This document shows positions 33,794 through 42,092 of a DNA stretch of 64,000 bases, piece by piece (the first letter of the stretch is position 1; each line of letters opens with the position of its first letter). The DNA lies in NCBI GenBank assembly GCA_963700105.1, contig CAVOWL010000004.1:124001-188000 (forward strand), written 5' to 3'. Source of the stretch: CAVUWL01 sp963700105 (GTDB taxonomy: Bacteria; Actinomycetota; Thermoleophilia; Solirubrobacterales; 70-9). A model generated the notes under the pieces. It was not told where the DNA came from. It did no database searches and saw only the letters and a list, made by a program, of their open reading frames with translations. The translations under genes and the position numbers were made by a program.

Positions 33794-34474
33794 TCAGATG
33801 GCGCGGGCGGCATCGAGGGCGGTGCGCAGGTCGGTCGGCAGCTCGGAGTCAAAGCTGAGCGCTTCGCCGCTCTCCGGGTGGGTGAAGGCAAGTCGATGCG
33901 CGTGAAGGAACTGGCGCTGAAGTTCATATCTTTCGACGCCGCCGTAGGTTCTATCGCCGATAAGGGGATGTCCGATCGCGGCAAAATGGGCCCGGATCTG
34001 ATGGGTCCGTCCGGTCTCCAACCGCACCTGCAGGTAGGTCTCGGAGGCGAGCAGCTCAAGCACGCTGAAATGGGTTCGCGCCTCTCGGGCCGCGGCACCC
34101 GAGACCGCCATCCGGTGGCGTTGGCGGGAGGCGCGTCCGATTGGTGCATCGATCGTCCCGGTGCGCGACGCGATGCGCCCGCCGGCCAGTGCCAGGTAGC
34201 TTCGCTTCACCTCGCGGCGCTGAACCTGGGCCTGCAGCGCGGCGTGAACGGCGTCGCTGCGAGCAACAACCATTAATCCGCTGGTGCCCTTGTCGAGGCG
34301 ATGCACGATGCCGGGCCGCTGTGGGTCCTCCCCTCCGCCGAGGATCTCGGCCAGCTCATCGACCAGGGTTCGGCCTCGATAGGACGGCGCCGGGTGGACG
34401 ACCAGCCCGGCTGGCTTATCGATCACAGCGAGGGCCTGATCGACAAATACGATGCGCAGTACCCCACCCCTCAC
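33794..34474 (-). CDS. rluD: RluD-like 23S rRNA pseudouridine synthase without an S4 domain
   Basis: A 226-residue RluA/RluD-type pseudouridine synthase. The catalytic Asp is in GIVHRLDKGTSGLMVVAR; AVIDKPAGLVVHPA opens the fold and RLETGRTHQIRAH closes the active site. The usual S4 RNA-binding domain (about 70 residues) is missing: translation starts with GTG and the upstream frame is closed by a stop within 14 codons. Whether it is truncated or a natural short form is unclear. It follows lspA on the minus strand, 65 bases away, and lies ahead of rpsB. Confidence 0.85.
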   Translation of the reverse strand: MRGGVLRIVFVDQALAVIDKPAGLVVHPAPSYRGRTLVDELAEILGGGEDPQRPGIVHRLDKGTSGLMVVARSDAVHAALQAQVQRREVKRSYLALAGGRIASRTGTIDAPIGRASRQRHRMAVSGAAAREARTHFSVLELLASETYLQVRLETGRTHQIRAHFAAIGHPLIGDRTYGGVERYELQRQFLHAHRLAFTHPESGEALSFDSELPTDLRTALDAARAI

Positions 34475-34538
34475 GGCGCGGCTAACGGCATCGCGCCGGG
34501 ACTGGGAGGGATCGGACCGATGCTCTCATGCATGGTGG

Positions 34539-34994
34539 TCATTTTGGCTCCCGCATATAGGCAACCGCCAGCAGTAGCACCCCGAGCGTGATCGCTATAT
34601 CGGCGAGGTTGAAGGGCGGCCAGTGCGGGAGGTCGATGTAATCGATCACGGCTCCGGCACGGATGCGGTCAGAAAGGTTTCCCAGCGCTCCCCCTGCGAG
34701 CAGGCCGAGCGCCACCCACATCCCTGGCTTCGTCGGGTCCCTGGAAAAGAGAAAGGCGACGAAACCGAGCGCCGCCACGGTGATCAGGACGAGGCCGGTT
34801 CCGGCCCCGCCGGCCAGTCCAAAGGCTACCCCTTGGTTATGGGCAAGGGTCAGCCGCAGCGGACCAATCACCTCGAGGTGTTGGTTAGGGACCAGGTGTG
34901 CTTCGATCGCCGCCTTGGCGCCCTGGTCGGCGAGGACTACGAGGCCACACAGGGCGCCGGCGAGGCGCCAGGCGCGGGCGCTATCCGCGCTCAC
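34539..34994 (-). CDS. lspA: Lipoprotein signal peptidase
   Basis: A 151-residue membrane peptidase (signal peptidase II) that cuts before the lipid-modified Cys of lipoproteins. Catalytic Asp residues lie in GNLSDRIRAGAVIDYID and NLADIAITLGV; LADQGAKAAIEAHL is the N-terminal helix region. Four transmembrane segments. Overlaps yggT by 4 bases and precedes rluD. Confidence 0.93.
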   Translation of the reverse strand: MSADSARAWRLAGALCGLVVLADQGAKAAIEAHLVPNQHLEVIGPLRLTLAHNQGVAFGLAGGAGTGLVLITVAALGFVAFLFSRDPTKPGMWVALGLLAGGALGNLSDRIRAGAVIDYIDLPHWPPFNLADIAITLGVLLLAVAYMREPK

Positions 34995-35296
34995 CCGGCG
35001 ATCAGGCCGACGCAGAGGGCCTGCAGGAGGAGCAAGACGATGATTCCCAACATCGGACTGAGGTCGAGCGCAAATCCGCCGCCGCCGACCGGTGGCAAGA
35101 AGCGGCGAAACAGGTTCAGGTATGGATTTGTGGTCTCGCTGACGAAGTCAAGGACGACCCGCAATGGGCGGTTGTAGGGAACCCGCGGAAGCCAGGAAAC
35201 CAGGATGTTGATGAAGATCAGGACTATGTAGACGATGAAGAGCGCGTTTACGTAGTTGGCGAGGTCTGCCCGGGTTAGCGCCAGCGGGATCATCAT
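34991..35296 (-). CDS. YggT-family membrane protein
   Basis: A 101-residue protein with two hydrophobic segments and the family pattern LVSWLPRVPYNRPLRVVLDFVSETTNPYLNLFRRFLPP (key part SETTNPYLNLFRR). YggT genes lie next to division genes in many bacteria; function is unknown, with links to osmotic or membrane processes. Overlaps proC and lspA by 4 bases each. Confidence 0.85.
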   Translation of the reverse strand: MMIPLALTRADLANYVNALFIVYIVLIFINILVSWLPRVPYNRPLRVVLDFVSETTNPYLNLFRRFLPPVGGGGFALDLSPMLGIIVLLLLQALCVGLIAG

Positions 35297-36039
35297 TGGC
35301 GCATCCTCGCCAGCGAGGCTCTGACGGCGGCTTCATAGCCGGCTGGGACCTCGCGGTCCTCGAGTGCAGCGAGTCCGGCCTCGGTGCTCCCGCCTGGGGA
35401 TGCGACCGCGGCGCGTAGTTCGCTGGGAGTGAGGTTTCGCAGCAGCTCCGCCGTACCGGCTGCGGTCTCAACCACTAGCTCGAGGGAGAGGTCGGGAGGG
35501 AGACCGTCTCGGGCGCCGGCAGCGGCGATCGCCTCCACCGCGAGGGCGAGATAGGCCGGAGCGCAGCCCATCACCGCGGTTGCGGCGTCGAACTCCTCAT
35601 CGCCAAGCTCGACCACGTGCCCCAGGACCTCCAGTGCACCACGAACCTCTGTCTGCTCCTGCGCCCCGTTGGTGGCGATGACGCCGCGGCGGACTTCGAC
35701 CGCAAGATTGGGCATCACGCGCAGCACAGATGCCAGTGGAAAGGCTGCAGCAACCTCGGCAAGCGACGTTCCGGCCAGTAGCGAGACAACAGTCTTTTCG
35801 GTATCTCCGATCTCTGCGGCCACCGCACCCAGGGCGCCCGGCTTTACCGCAAGGACGATGACCTCGGCCGCCTCGGCCAAGATGACGTTTGATCTGACTG
35901 CCTCGCCATCGACCTCCTTGGCCAGTTTGATCGCGCGTCCGGAGCCGCTATCTGAGAACAACATCGCCTCGAACTGTCCGGCCCATCCCCGGGCCATCGC
36001 CGCAGCCATGTTTCCTGAGCCAACGAATCCGACAACCAT
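35293..36039 (-). CDS. proC: Pyrroline-5-carboxylate reductase
   Basis: A 248-residue NADPH-dependent reductase, last step of proline synthesis. Nucleotide motif GFVGSGNMAAAMARGW; the C-terminal signature LRAAVASPGGSTEAGLAALE is conserved. Located in the sepF-yggT cluster, a common genomic position for proC. Overlaps yggT by 4 bases. Confidence 0.92.
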   Translation of the reverse strand: MVVGFVGSGNMAAAMARGWAGQFEAMLFSDSGSGRAIKLAKEVDGEAVRSNVILAEAAEVIVLAVKPGALGAVAAEIGDTEKTVVSLLAGTSLAEVAAAFPLASVLRVMPNLAVEVRRGVIATNGAQEQTEVRGALEVLGHVVELGDEEFDAATAVMGCAPAYLALAVEAIAAAGARDGLPPDLSLELVVETAAGTAELLRNLTPSELRAAVASPGGSTEAGLAALEDREVPAGYEAAVRASLARMRQ

Positions 36040-36083
36040 TGCCCCAGCCTATTGACGGCCCCGCAGTGGGGTTGGGCTCCTTC

Positions 36084-36644
36084 CTAGGACTGGTTAAAGA
36101 AACCCTTGTCGATCAGCCTCGCCCGTTCCTCGGCAGAGACCTCGACGTTGCGCGGAGTCAGCAGGAACATCTTCTCGGCGATCCGCTGCATCCCACCGTC
36201 CATCGCGTAGGTAAGGCCAGAACAGAAATCGATCATTCGCTTGGAGAGCTCGTGGTCGGTCGTTTGAAGATTGAGGATGACCGGCACCGAGCGTTTGAAC
36301 TGATCGGCCACCTGCTGGGCGTCGTTGAAGTTACGCGGGATCACCAGGTGGACCTGCACATCGGAGCCACCGTTATCGACCGGTCTCAGGGCGCGGGTGC
36401 GAGATGCCGCGATCGGCTCATCGTCGGCGAAAATGTCATCGATCTCGTCGCGACGGGAACGCCGGGCGGTGGGCAGCCGGCGGACCCCTGACTGCTCGCG
36501 TTCACGCCGACTTTCGAACACTTCCTCCGAGCCCGTCTCGGGCTCATAGCCGCCATCGTCATAGCCCGGCCCGTAGTCGTGATCCTCGGCAAGGCCGAAG
36601 TAGACAAGCGCTCTGTGCCATGTGTCGCGTAGGGCCATACTCAT
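36084..36644 (-). CDS. sepF: Cell division protein SepF
   Basis: A 186-residue protein that links FtsZ to the membrane. It has an N-terminal membrane-binding stretch MALRDTWHRALVYFG, a charged variable linker with many Glu/Arg, and the core VHLVIPRNFNDAQQVADQFKRSVPVILNLQ with FCSGLTYAMDGGMQRIAEKMFLLTP (key part SGLTYAMDG). Found between yggS and proC as in other actinobacteria, though ftsZ itself is not in this window. Confidence 0.92.
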   Translation of the reverse strand: MSMALRDTWHRALVYFGLAEDHDYGPGYDDGGYEPETGSEEVFESRREREQSGVRRLPTARRSRRDEIDDIFADDEPIAASRTRALRPVDNGGSDVQVHLVIPRNFNDAQQVADQFKRSVPVILNLQTTDHELSKRMIDFCSGLTYAMDGGMQRIAEKMFLLTPRNVEVSAEERARLIDKGFFNQS

Positions 36645-36705
36645 CGCCTCTTTCGGCCTTCGTTCGCCGACTCCTTTACGAACTTATCCCCAGGGTAGCG
36701 CCGTT

Positions 36706-37344
36706 TCACGCGTACAGCTCGCTCCCAAGCCTGATCATCGTCGCCCCCTCCTCAACCGCGACGCGCCAGTCCTGGGATGTCCCCATCGAGAGCCTTGGTA
36801 GTCCGCGCTCGGCGGCCAGCTGGGCAAGCAGAGCGAAATGTGGCCGCGAGTCCTCGGGATTGTGGCTGAATGGGGGCATCGTCATCAATCCACCAACCCG
36901 TACCGGGCAGCGGGCCAGGAATGAGTCGAGCTGGGCCGGGTGAACGCCGCTCTTTCCGGCCTCCCCGGCGACGTTGACCTCAACCAAGACTTCGGTTTCG
37001 GGGTGGGCATGGCGGCCGAGCTGGGCTAGCACCGAGTCGGTGGCCACCGAATGAATGAGGCGACAGACCGAGAGCAGCGCCTTCACCTTGCGGCTTTGCA
37101 GGTTGCCGATGAAATCCCATTCAAATGTTTGCCCCCAGCGCTCATGCTTGGATTCGAGCTCCTGCTGGCGGTTCTCTCCGACGAGTTTGATTCCGGCCTC
37201 ACGGAGGACACCCATGTCCTCAACCGCCACGTACTTTGTGGCGGCAAGGATTTCGACGCTGTCCCCGACCACCTCCCCCACCCGCTCAAAATTGGCGGCG
37301 ACGGCCGCTGCCTTAATGCCTCGAATCAGCTCGGGCATCCTCAA
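36706..37344 (-). CDS. YggS-family pyridoxal-phosphate homeostasis protein
   Basis: A 212-residue PLP-binding protein of the alanine-racemase-N fold. The PLP Lys is in EILAATKYVAVEDM, WDFIGNLQSRKVKALL and GLMTMPPFSHNPED are family blocks, and SMGTSQDWRVAVEEGATMIRLGSELYA is the phosphate-binding end (key part GTSQDWRVA). It keeps free PLP low in other bacteria. Overlaps pgeF by 4 bases. Confidence 0.9.
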   Translation of the reverse strand: MRMPELIRGIKAAAVAANFERVGEVVGDSVEILAATKYVAVEDMGVLREAGIKLVGENRQQELESKHERWGQTFEWDFIGNLQSRKVKALLSVCRLIHSVATDSVLAQLGRHAHPETEVLVEVNVAGEAGKSGVHPAQLDSFLARCPVRVGGLMTMPPFSHNPEDSRPHFALLAQLAAERGLPRLSMGTSQDWRVAVEEGATMIRLGSELYA

Positions 37345-38087
37345 CCGTCCTGATCGATCCAGGCGACCCCAGCCTGGCGCCCGGTTTGACCGCGATCGCG
37401 GCGATGTGAGAAAAAGAGCTGCTCCTCACAGCTCGTGCAGATCTCGGCGGACTCGACCGATGCCACCCCCGCCTTGGCGAGCAGTTGGCGGGCGACCTCG
37501 CTCAGATCGAGCATCGATTCGGTGCAGTGCCGATCACCCAAAGCGGAGAAGGCGTCCCTAACCTCCTCGCCAACCTCATAGCAACAGGGGCCGATGGCGG
37601 GACCGATAGCAGCGTGAGTGGCCTCGATCGCCTCGGCGCCGCGGGCCAAAATGCCGGCGCTGAGGCCGCGCCAGCCGCAATGAAGCATCGCGACCCCGCC
37701 GCGCCCCCGAAGCGCGATCGGCACGCAGTCGGCACAAAAAACGAGCAATGCCGGACCAGCTAGGGCTGTGAGGTGTCCGTCAACCGCGGGCAACCGCTCG
37801 CCCGCCTCCATGAAGGCCCCAGGGCCATGCTCAAAGCGATGGGAGGCGAGCTCGGCACCGTGGAGCTGTGAGCCGATCCTGACCCGCTCAGGATCGATCC
37901 CCAGCGCCCTCGCGAGTCGGCCACGATTTGTCCTCACCTTGGCCCAGGCGTCCCCGGTCTTGGCACCGAGGTTGAGGCTGGAGAAGGGGCCATCGCTGAC
38001 CCCGCCGAGACGGGTCGAGAAGGCAACCCGAGCGCCCGGAAGATCGGCTGAAAGCCAGCGCACCCCGTCACTCTCCTGCCAACGCAT
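37341..38087 (-). CDS. pgeF: PgeF/YfiH-type multicopper-like (laccase-domain) protein
   Basis: A 248-residue protein of the YfiH/DUF152 family, known as a peptidoglycan editing factor and purine nucleoside phosphorylase-like enzyme. RLGGVSDGPFSSLNLG, LLVFCADCVPIALRG, MLHCGWRGLSAGIL and IGPCCYEVGEEV are the conserved His/Cys blocks that bind zinc. The C-terminal CTSCEEQLFFSHRRDRGQTGRQAGV (key part SHRRDRGQTGRQ) matches too. It precedes yggS and sepF. Confidence 0.9.
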   Translation of the reverse strand: MRWQESDGVRWLSADLPGARVAFSTRLGGVSDGPFSSLNLGAKTGDAWAKVRTNRGRLARALGIDPERVRIGSQLHGAELASHRFEHGPGAFMEAGERLPAVDGHLTALAGPALLVFCADCVPIALRGRGGVAMLHCGWRGLSAGILARGAEAIEATHAAIGPAIGPCCYEVGEEVRDAFSALGDRHCTESMLDLSEVARQLLAKAGVASVESAEICTSCEEQLFFSHRRDRGQTGRQAGVAWIDQDG

Positions 38088-38119
38088 GGCGATAACAAAG
38101 CAGATAGCGAACGTTTGGT

Positions 38120-39235
38120 CTATCGCGCCGCGCCGCCCGCCAGCGCCGCGGCCAGCTCCTGCTCGCGACCCTCGATCTCTCCATCGAGCTTCAAACGCAG
38201 AGCCTGATCGAGGCCCCGTCCCAGGTCAGGACCCTCACTTAAACCCGCCGCGATCAGGTCGTTACCGTCGATCTCCAGGCTGACCGCACGCCACTTGGTG
38301 AGGTAGAGGTCCAACCACTCCGCACCAAGGACCCGTGCCAGTACCAGTTCGATCGGGCTGTGCCCGCGCGCCAACTCAACCGCGCGGGAAGGGCGCTCAG
38401 GCCGCGCCCTCCCAAGCTGCCTCGCCGAGCCCAGCGGCCCAAGCAGGGCTGCGAGCAGGGCCGCCTTGGCTTCAACCAGGTCACTCCAGGGAGGCTGCTC
38501 CATCAGGCTCAAAACCCCGGCGGCCAGCTCCAATCCGCCCGGCTGGGCCTCGATCAGTCCCCATCTCAGCGCCAACTCGAATGCCTCGATCGGTGCAGGC
38601 TCAGCCGTCATTCGCCCTAACTCGGCCCTGCGCCGCTCGGCCGATACCGTGTTTAGGTCGGTTCGAACGACCAACTCTGCCGTCTGTGGCTCAAGCGCAA
38701 AGCCAAAGCGCGCGGCGTATCTCGCGGCGCGCAGGGCCCGGGTTGGATCATCGATAAAGGAACTCGGGTGCAAGATGCGCAAAAGGCCGGCATCGAGGTC
38801 GCGGCGTCCCCCCCAGGGGTCGATCAGGCGGGGCTCATCGTTGAGCGAGATCGCCATCGAGTTGATCGTGAAGTCTCGCCGGCCGAGATCATCAATGAGG
38901 CTCGAAGGCTTTACCTGCGGAAGGGCGCCAGGGCTCGGATAGAGCTCGCTGCGAGCGGTTGCGATGTCGATCCACTGATCGCGGAGTTGCACGGTCGCGG
39001 TCCCAAATCGCTGGTGGGTGAGAGCCTCGTCGCCAAGGGCCGCGGCCAAGCGGGCCGCGTCTCCCTCGACGACCACGTCTAGGTCAGCCCGTTTGCGACC
39101 GAGAAGGAGGTCCCGCACGGCGCCCCCAACCAGGAAAATCGGCTCGGTCGCGAACTCACGCACACCTGCAATCTCAGGGTAGGACTGCGCCAGCGCGGCG
39201 GCTAGGTTCTTCCTCGGATCTGCGGGGATCGACAT
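38120..39235 (-). CDS. CCA tRNA nucleotidyltransferase / polynucleotide adenylyltransferase
   Basis: A 371-residue class II nucleotidyltransferase. The head has FLVGGAVRDLLLGRKRADLDVVV (GGAVRD loop and the DLD metal residues) and RDFTINSMAIS. The RNA-binding part has DPWGGRRDL and RALRAARYAARFGF. It should repair or add the 3'-CCA of tRNAs; no HD domain is visible. It stands alone between the sepF-side cluster and hisF. Confidence 0.88.
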   Translation of the reverse strand: MSIPADPRKNLAAALAQSYPEIAGVREFATEPIFLVGGAVRDLLLGRKRADLDVVVEGDAARLAAALGDEALTHQRFGTATVQLRDQWIDIATARSELYPSPGALPQVKPSSLIDDLGRRDFTINSMAISLNDEPRLIDPWGGRRDLDAGLLRILHPSSFIDDPTRALRAARYAARFGFALEPQTAELVVRTDLNTVSAERRRAELGRMTAEPAPIEAFELALRWGLIEAQPGGLELAAGVLSLMEQPPWSDLVEAKAALLAALLGPLGSARQLGRARPERPSRAVELARGHSPIELVLARVLGAEWLDLYLTKWRAVSLEIDGNDLIAAGLSEGPDLGRGLDQALRLKLDGEIEGREQELAAALAGGAAR

Positions 39236-39286
39236 TGGAGTCTTCCTTGATGGGACCCGTTCAGTTCGCGTTTATGCCGCCCCGAC

Positions 39287-40093
39287 CTAAAGCCTGACCG
39301 GGATGCCCGCGGACCTAAGCTCTCGCTTTGCCTCGGAAATGCGGTAGGTACCGTAGTGGAAGATTGAGGCGCAAAGGACGGCATCGGCTCCCCCCTCAGC
39401 GATTGCCTCACTGAGGTGCTCCAAGGTTCCGGCGCCACCGGATGCGATCACGGGTACCGAGACCGCATCTGACATTGCCCGCGTCAGCTCGATGTCATAG
39501 CCCTCGCTGGTCCCATCGCGATCCATGCTCGTCAGGAGGACCTCCCCCGCACCCCGCTCCACCGCCTCCGTGGCCCAAGCAATCGCCTCTTTTCCCGAGG
39601 CCAGCTCACGGCCGCCATTTAGGTAAACGTCCCAGCTGGATTTGGCCTCGGGAGCCGCCTGCTCGCGCGGCCCCGACGGTGGGGCCTTGCCGCGCCGAGC
39701 GGCATCGATTGCGATCACGATGCACTGAGCACCGAAGTGCTCGGCGAGTTCGTCGAGTAGCTCGGGCCGGGCTAAGGCGGCGGAGTTGATCGAGACCTTG
39801 TCGGCACCCGCGTCAAGCACCGCCTGCGCGTCGCGGAGGGAGCGGATACCGCCGCCGATCGTAAATGGGATGAACACGTTGTCGGCGGTGCGCCGGGCCA
39901 GTGAAACGATCGTCTCCCGCCTTTCGTGGGAGGCGGTGATGTCAAGAAAGACCAGCTCATCCGCCCCTTCAGCGTCATATCGTTCCGCGAGCTCGACCGG
40001 ATCACCAGCGTCACGGAGGCCGACGAAGTTGGTGCCCTTGACCACGCGACCGGCGTCGACGTCGAGGCAGGGTATGACTCGTTTCAGGACCAC
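39287..40093 (-). CDS. hisF: Imidazole glycerol phosphate synthase subunit HisF
   Basis: A 268-residue (beta/alpha)8-barrel cyclase of the HisFH complex. Catalytic Asp residues lie in IPCLDVDAGRVVKG and VIAIDAARRG, and IPFTIGGGIRS is a phosphate site. A 20-residue insertion (KAPPSGPREQAAPEAKSS region) follows the second Asp and is longer than usual. Last gene of the his operon; 54 bases after hisA, the only gap of that size in the operon. Confidence 0.94.
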   Translation of the reverse strand: MVLKRVIPCLDVDAGRVVKGTNFVGLRDAGDPVELAERYDAEGADELVFLDITASHERRETIVSLARRTADNVFIPFTIGGGIRSLRDAQAVLDAGADKVSINSAALARPELLDELAEHFGAQCIVIAIDAARRGKAPPSGPREQAAPEAKSSWDVYLNGGRELASGKEAIAWATEAVERGAGEVLLTSMDRDGTSEGYDIELTRAMSDAVSVPVIASGGAGTLEHLSEAIAEGGADAVLCASIFHYGTYRISEAKRELRSAGIPVRL

Positions 40094-40147
40094 GGTGAAA
40101 GCTTAGATTGGGCTTGACCTGGGGAAGACCACGACTCTGAAGGGGGC

Positions 40148-40876
40148 CTAGGCCGAGTCGAGCCGGGCATTGGCCTCACCGATCGTAAAAATTTGCTCAT
40201 AGAGGGCCCGGCCGACGATCACGCCCTCCACGTTTGCCGGAACCCGCTGGGCCAGGGCCTCAAGGTCTGCGAGGCTGCCGATCCCACCGGAGTAGATCAC
40301 TCCCGCCTCGCTCGCCGATGCGGCTCCCAGCAGGTCGGAGAACCCCGGTCCCCGCATCGTGCCGTCGACCTCAATTGGAGTAAACAGAAAGCGCTTGACC
40401 CCGCGGTGGGCGAGCTGGGCGATCGCCTCGGCGGCATCTGTATCGGTGGTCTCGGTCCAACCAGCGAGGGCGACCTTGCCTCCACGGGAGTCGATTGAAA
40501 CCACGACCTGCTCCGCATGGGCGGCGATCATCGCATCGAGGAACCCCGGGTCGCGAAGCGCCGCCGTCCCGATCACCACCCGTCGGGCCCCGGCCGCCAA
40601 AGCCGCCTCCACGGCCTCGGGCGTCCGCAGGCCTCCCCCAACCTCAATCGGGCAGGGGACCGCTGCCGCTATCTGAGCGATCAGCTCGAGGTTGAAAGGA
40701 TGCCCTGCCCTGGCACCGTCAAGGTCGACGACGTGAAGAAACCTGGCTCCATCGCGGGCCCAGCGCCTCGCGGCAACCACGGGGTCGGCGTCATAGACGG
40801 TTTCAAGCGCGTAGTCACCCTGGAAAAGGCGCACCGCACATCCACCCCGGATGTCGATGGCGGGCAGGAGTATCAC
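40148..40876 (-). CDS. hisA: Phosphoribosylformimino-AICAR ribotide isomerase HisA
   Basis: A 242-residue barrel isomerase. The catalytic Asp is in LLPAIDIRGGCAVRL and the second in VVSIDSRGGKVALAGW; IEVGGGLRTPEAV and IYSGGIGSLADLEAL are phosphate-binding turns. In some actinobacteria PriA does both HisA and TrpF jobs; the sequence cannot show which here. Overlaps hisH by 4 bases. Confidence 0.92.
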   Translation of the reverse strand: MILLPAIDIRGGCAVRLFQGDYALETVYDADPVVAARRWARDGARFLHVVDLDGARAGHPFNLELIAQIAAAVPCPIEVGGGLRTPEAVEAALAAGARRVVIGTAALRDPGFLDAMIAAHAEQVVVSIDSRGGKVALAGWTETTDTDAAEAIAQLAHRGVKRFLFTPIEVDGTMRGPGFSDLLGAASASEAGVIYSGGIGSLADLEALAQRVPANVEGVIVGRALYEQIFTIGEANARLDSA

Positions 40877-41505
40877 GCGGCGATCGGCGCTTCGGCACAG
40901 ATCGCGGCGAAGTTGGAAAGGAGTTGAAGGCCAGCCGCGCTTGATTTCTCAGGGTGGAATTGGACGCCAAAGATGTTGTCTCGCTCGGCTGCGCAGGCAA
41001 AGCGAGCGCCATAAGTTGCGGTGCCGAGTAGCTCGGTCGAGCGTGGTCGGGGTGAATAGGAGTGCACAAAGTAAAACGGGGTTTCCGAAGCGATTGTCCC
41101 GATCAGCCGCGAATCGCGTTCCCAACGCACCGGCGACCAGCCGATGTGGGGAACCTTGAGTCCGGGCGCCTCAAGCTCACCGACCTCACCGGGCAAAAGA
41201 CCCAGGCCCTTCGCGCCGCCGAGCTCAACGCTTGAATCGAAGAGAAGCTGAAGGCCAAGGCAGATCCCGAGAATCGGAACGCCTTTATCGCGGCGCTCGG
41301 GGATGACATCGTCCAGTCCCAGCGCACGGATCCGCTCCATCGCCCGTGGAAATGCGCCGACCCCCGGCAGGATGATTCCATCGGCCGCTCGCACCCCGTC
41401 TGGGTCCTCGGTTATCTCCGATCTGGCACCGACGTGCTCGAGCGCCTTCTCGACCGAGCGGAGATTGCCCATTCCGTAATCGACGATTGCGATCCGCATG
41501 GTCAA
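40873..41505 (-). CDS. hisH: Imidazole glycerol phosphate synthase glutaminase HisH
   Basis: A 210-residue class I glutaminase. The nucleophile Cys is in PILGICLGLQLLF, and the His/Glu pair is in FGVQFHPEKSS. It hands ammonia to HisF. VDYGMGNLRSVEKAL at the N-terminus is typical. Overlaps hisB and hisA by 4 bases. Confidence 0.95.
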   Translation of the reverse strand: MTMRIAIVDYGMGNLRSVEKALEHVGARSEITEDPDGVRAADGIILPGVGAFPRAMERIRALGLDDVIPERRDKGVPILGICLGLQLLFDSSVELGGAKGLGLLPGEVGELEAPGLKVPHIGWSPVRWERDSRLIGTIASETPFYFVHSYSPRPRSTELLGTATYGARFACAAERDNIFGVQFHPEKSSAAGLQLLSNFAAICAEAPIAA

Positions 41506-42092
41506 CCGCTCAACCTTCCCTTGGTGGACGGCACGCCGCTCTCCTGCGGATCAATTGAAACCGCAACTCGAAGCGCCCGCGCGAAGGCCTTAAAGCAGGC
41601 CTCAATCATGTGGTGCGTGTTGCTTCCGTAGCGCACCGAGACGTGCAGCGTCAGCTTGGCATTGGCTGCCACAGCACGAAAGAACTCCTCGGCCAGCTCG
41701 GTGTCAAATCCAGCGATCGAGGTCGTTGGCAAATTTGCACTAAAGACGCAGAGCGGCCGCCCCGATATATCGATCGCGCACTCGGCGAGGGACTCGTCCA
41801 TCGCGACCACGGCCGAGCCATAGCGCCTGATCGCGCTGCGATCGCCAAGCGCCTCATCGAGTGCCTGACCGAGCACGATGCCGACGTCCTCCACGGTGTG
41901 ATGGGCACCGGTTTGCAGATCGCCGCTCGCCTCGACCCGAAGGCCCAATCGGCCGTGACGCGCCAAGAGATCGAGCATGTGGTCGAGAAAGCCCACGCCA
42001 GTTTGGGCAGTTGCCTCCCCCCCTTCGAGGTCTAGCTGCAGCCGAACCCGAGTCTCGGCGGTGTCGCGCTCTTTATTGGCTGTTCTGCTCAT
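41502..42092 (-). CDS. hisB: Imidazoleglycerol-phosphate dehydratase HisB
   Basis: A 196-residue dehydratase (monofunctional). Metal-binding repeats are GVGFLDHMLDLLARH and THHMIEACFKAFARAL, and TGAHHTVEDVGIVLGQAL lies between them. Overlaps hisD and hisH by 4 bases. Confidence 0.95.
   Translation of the reverse strand: MSRTANKERDTAETRVRLQLDLEGGEATAQTGVGFLDHMLDLLARHGRLGLRVEASGDLQTGAHHTVEDVGIVLGQALDEALGDRSAIRRYGSAVVAMDESLAECAIDISGRPLCVFSANLPTTSIAGFDTELAEEFFRAVAANAKLTLHVSVRYGSNTHHMIEACFKAFARALRVAVSIDPQESGVPSTKGRLSG

Noticed and set aside
33661..34149. Upstream extension of the rpsB frame
   Set aside because: No S2 similarity before MPEAGLKELL, it overlaps rluD, and a good ribosome site precedes the ATG at 33660.
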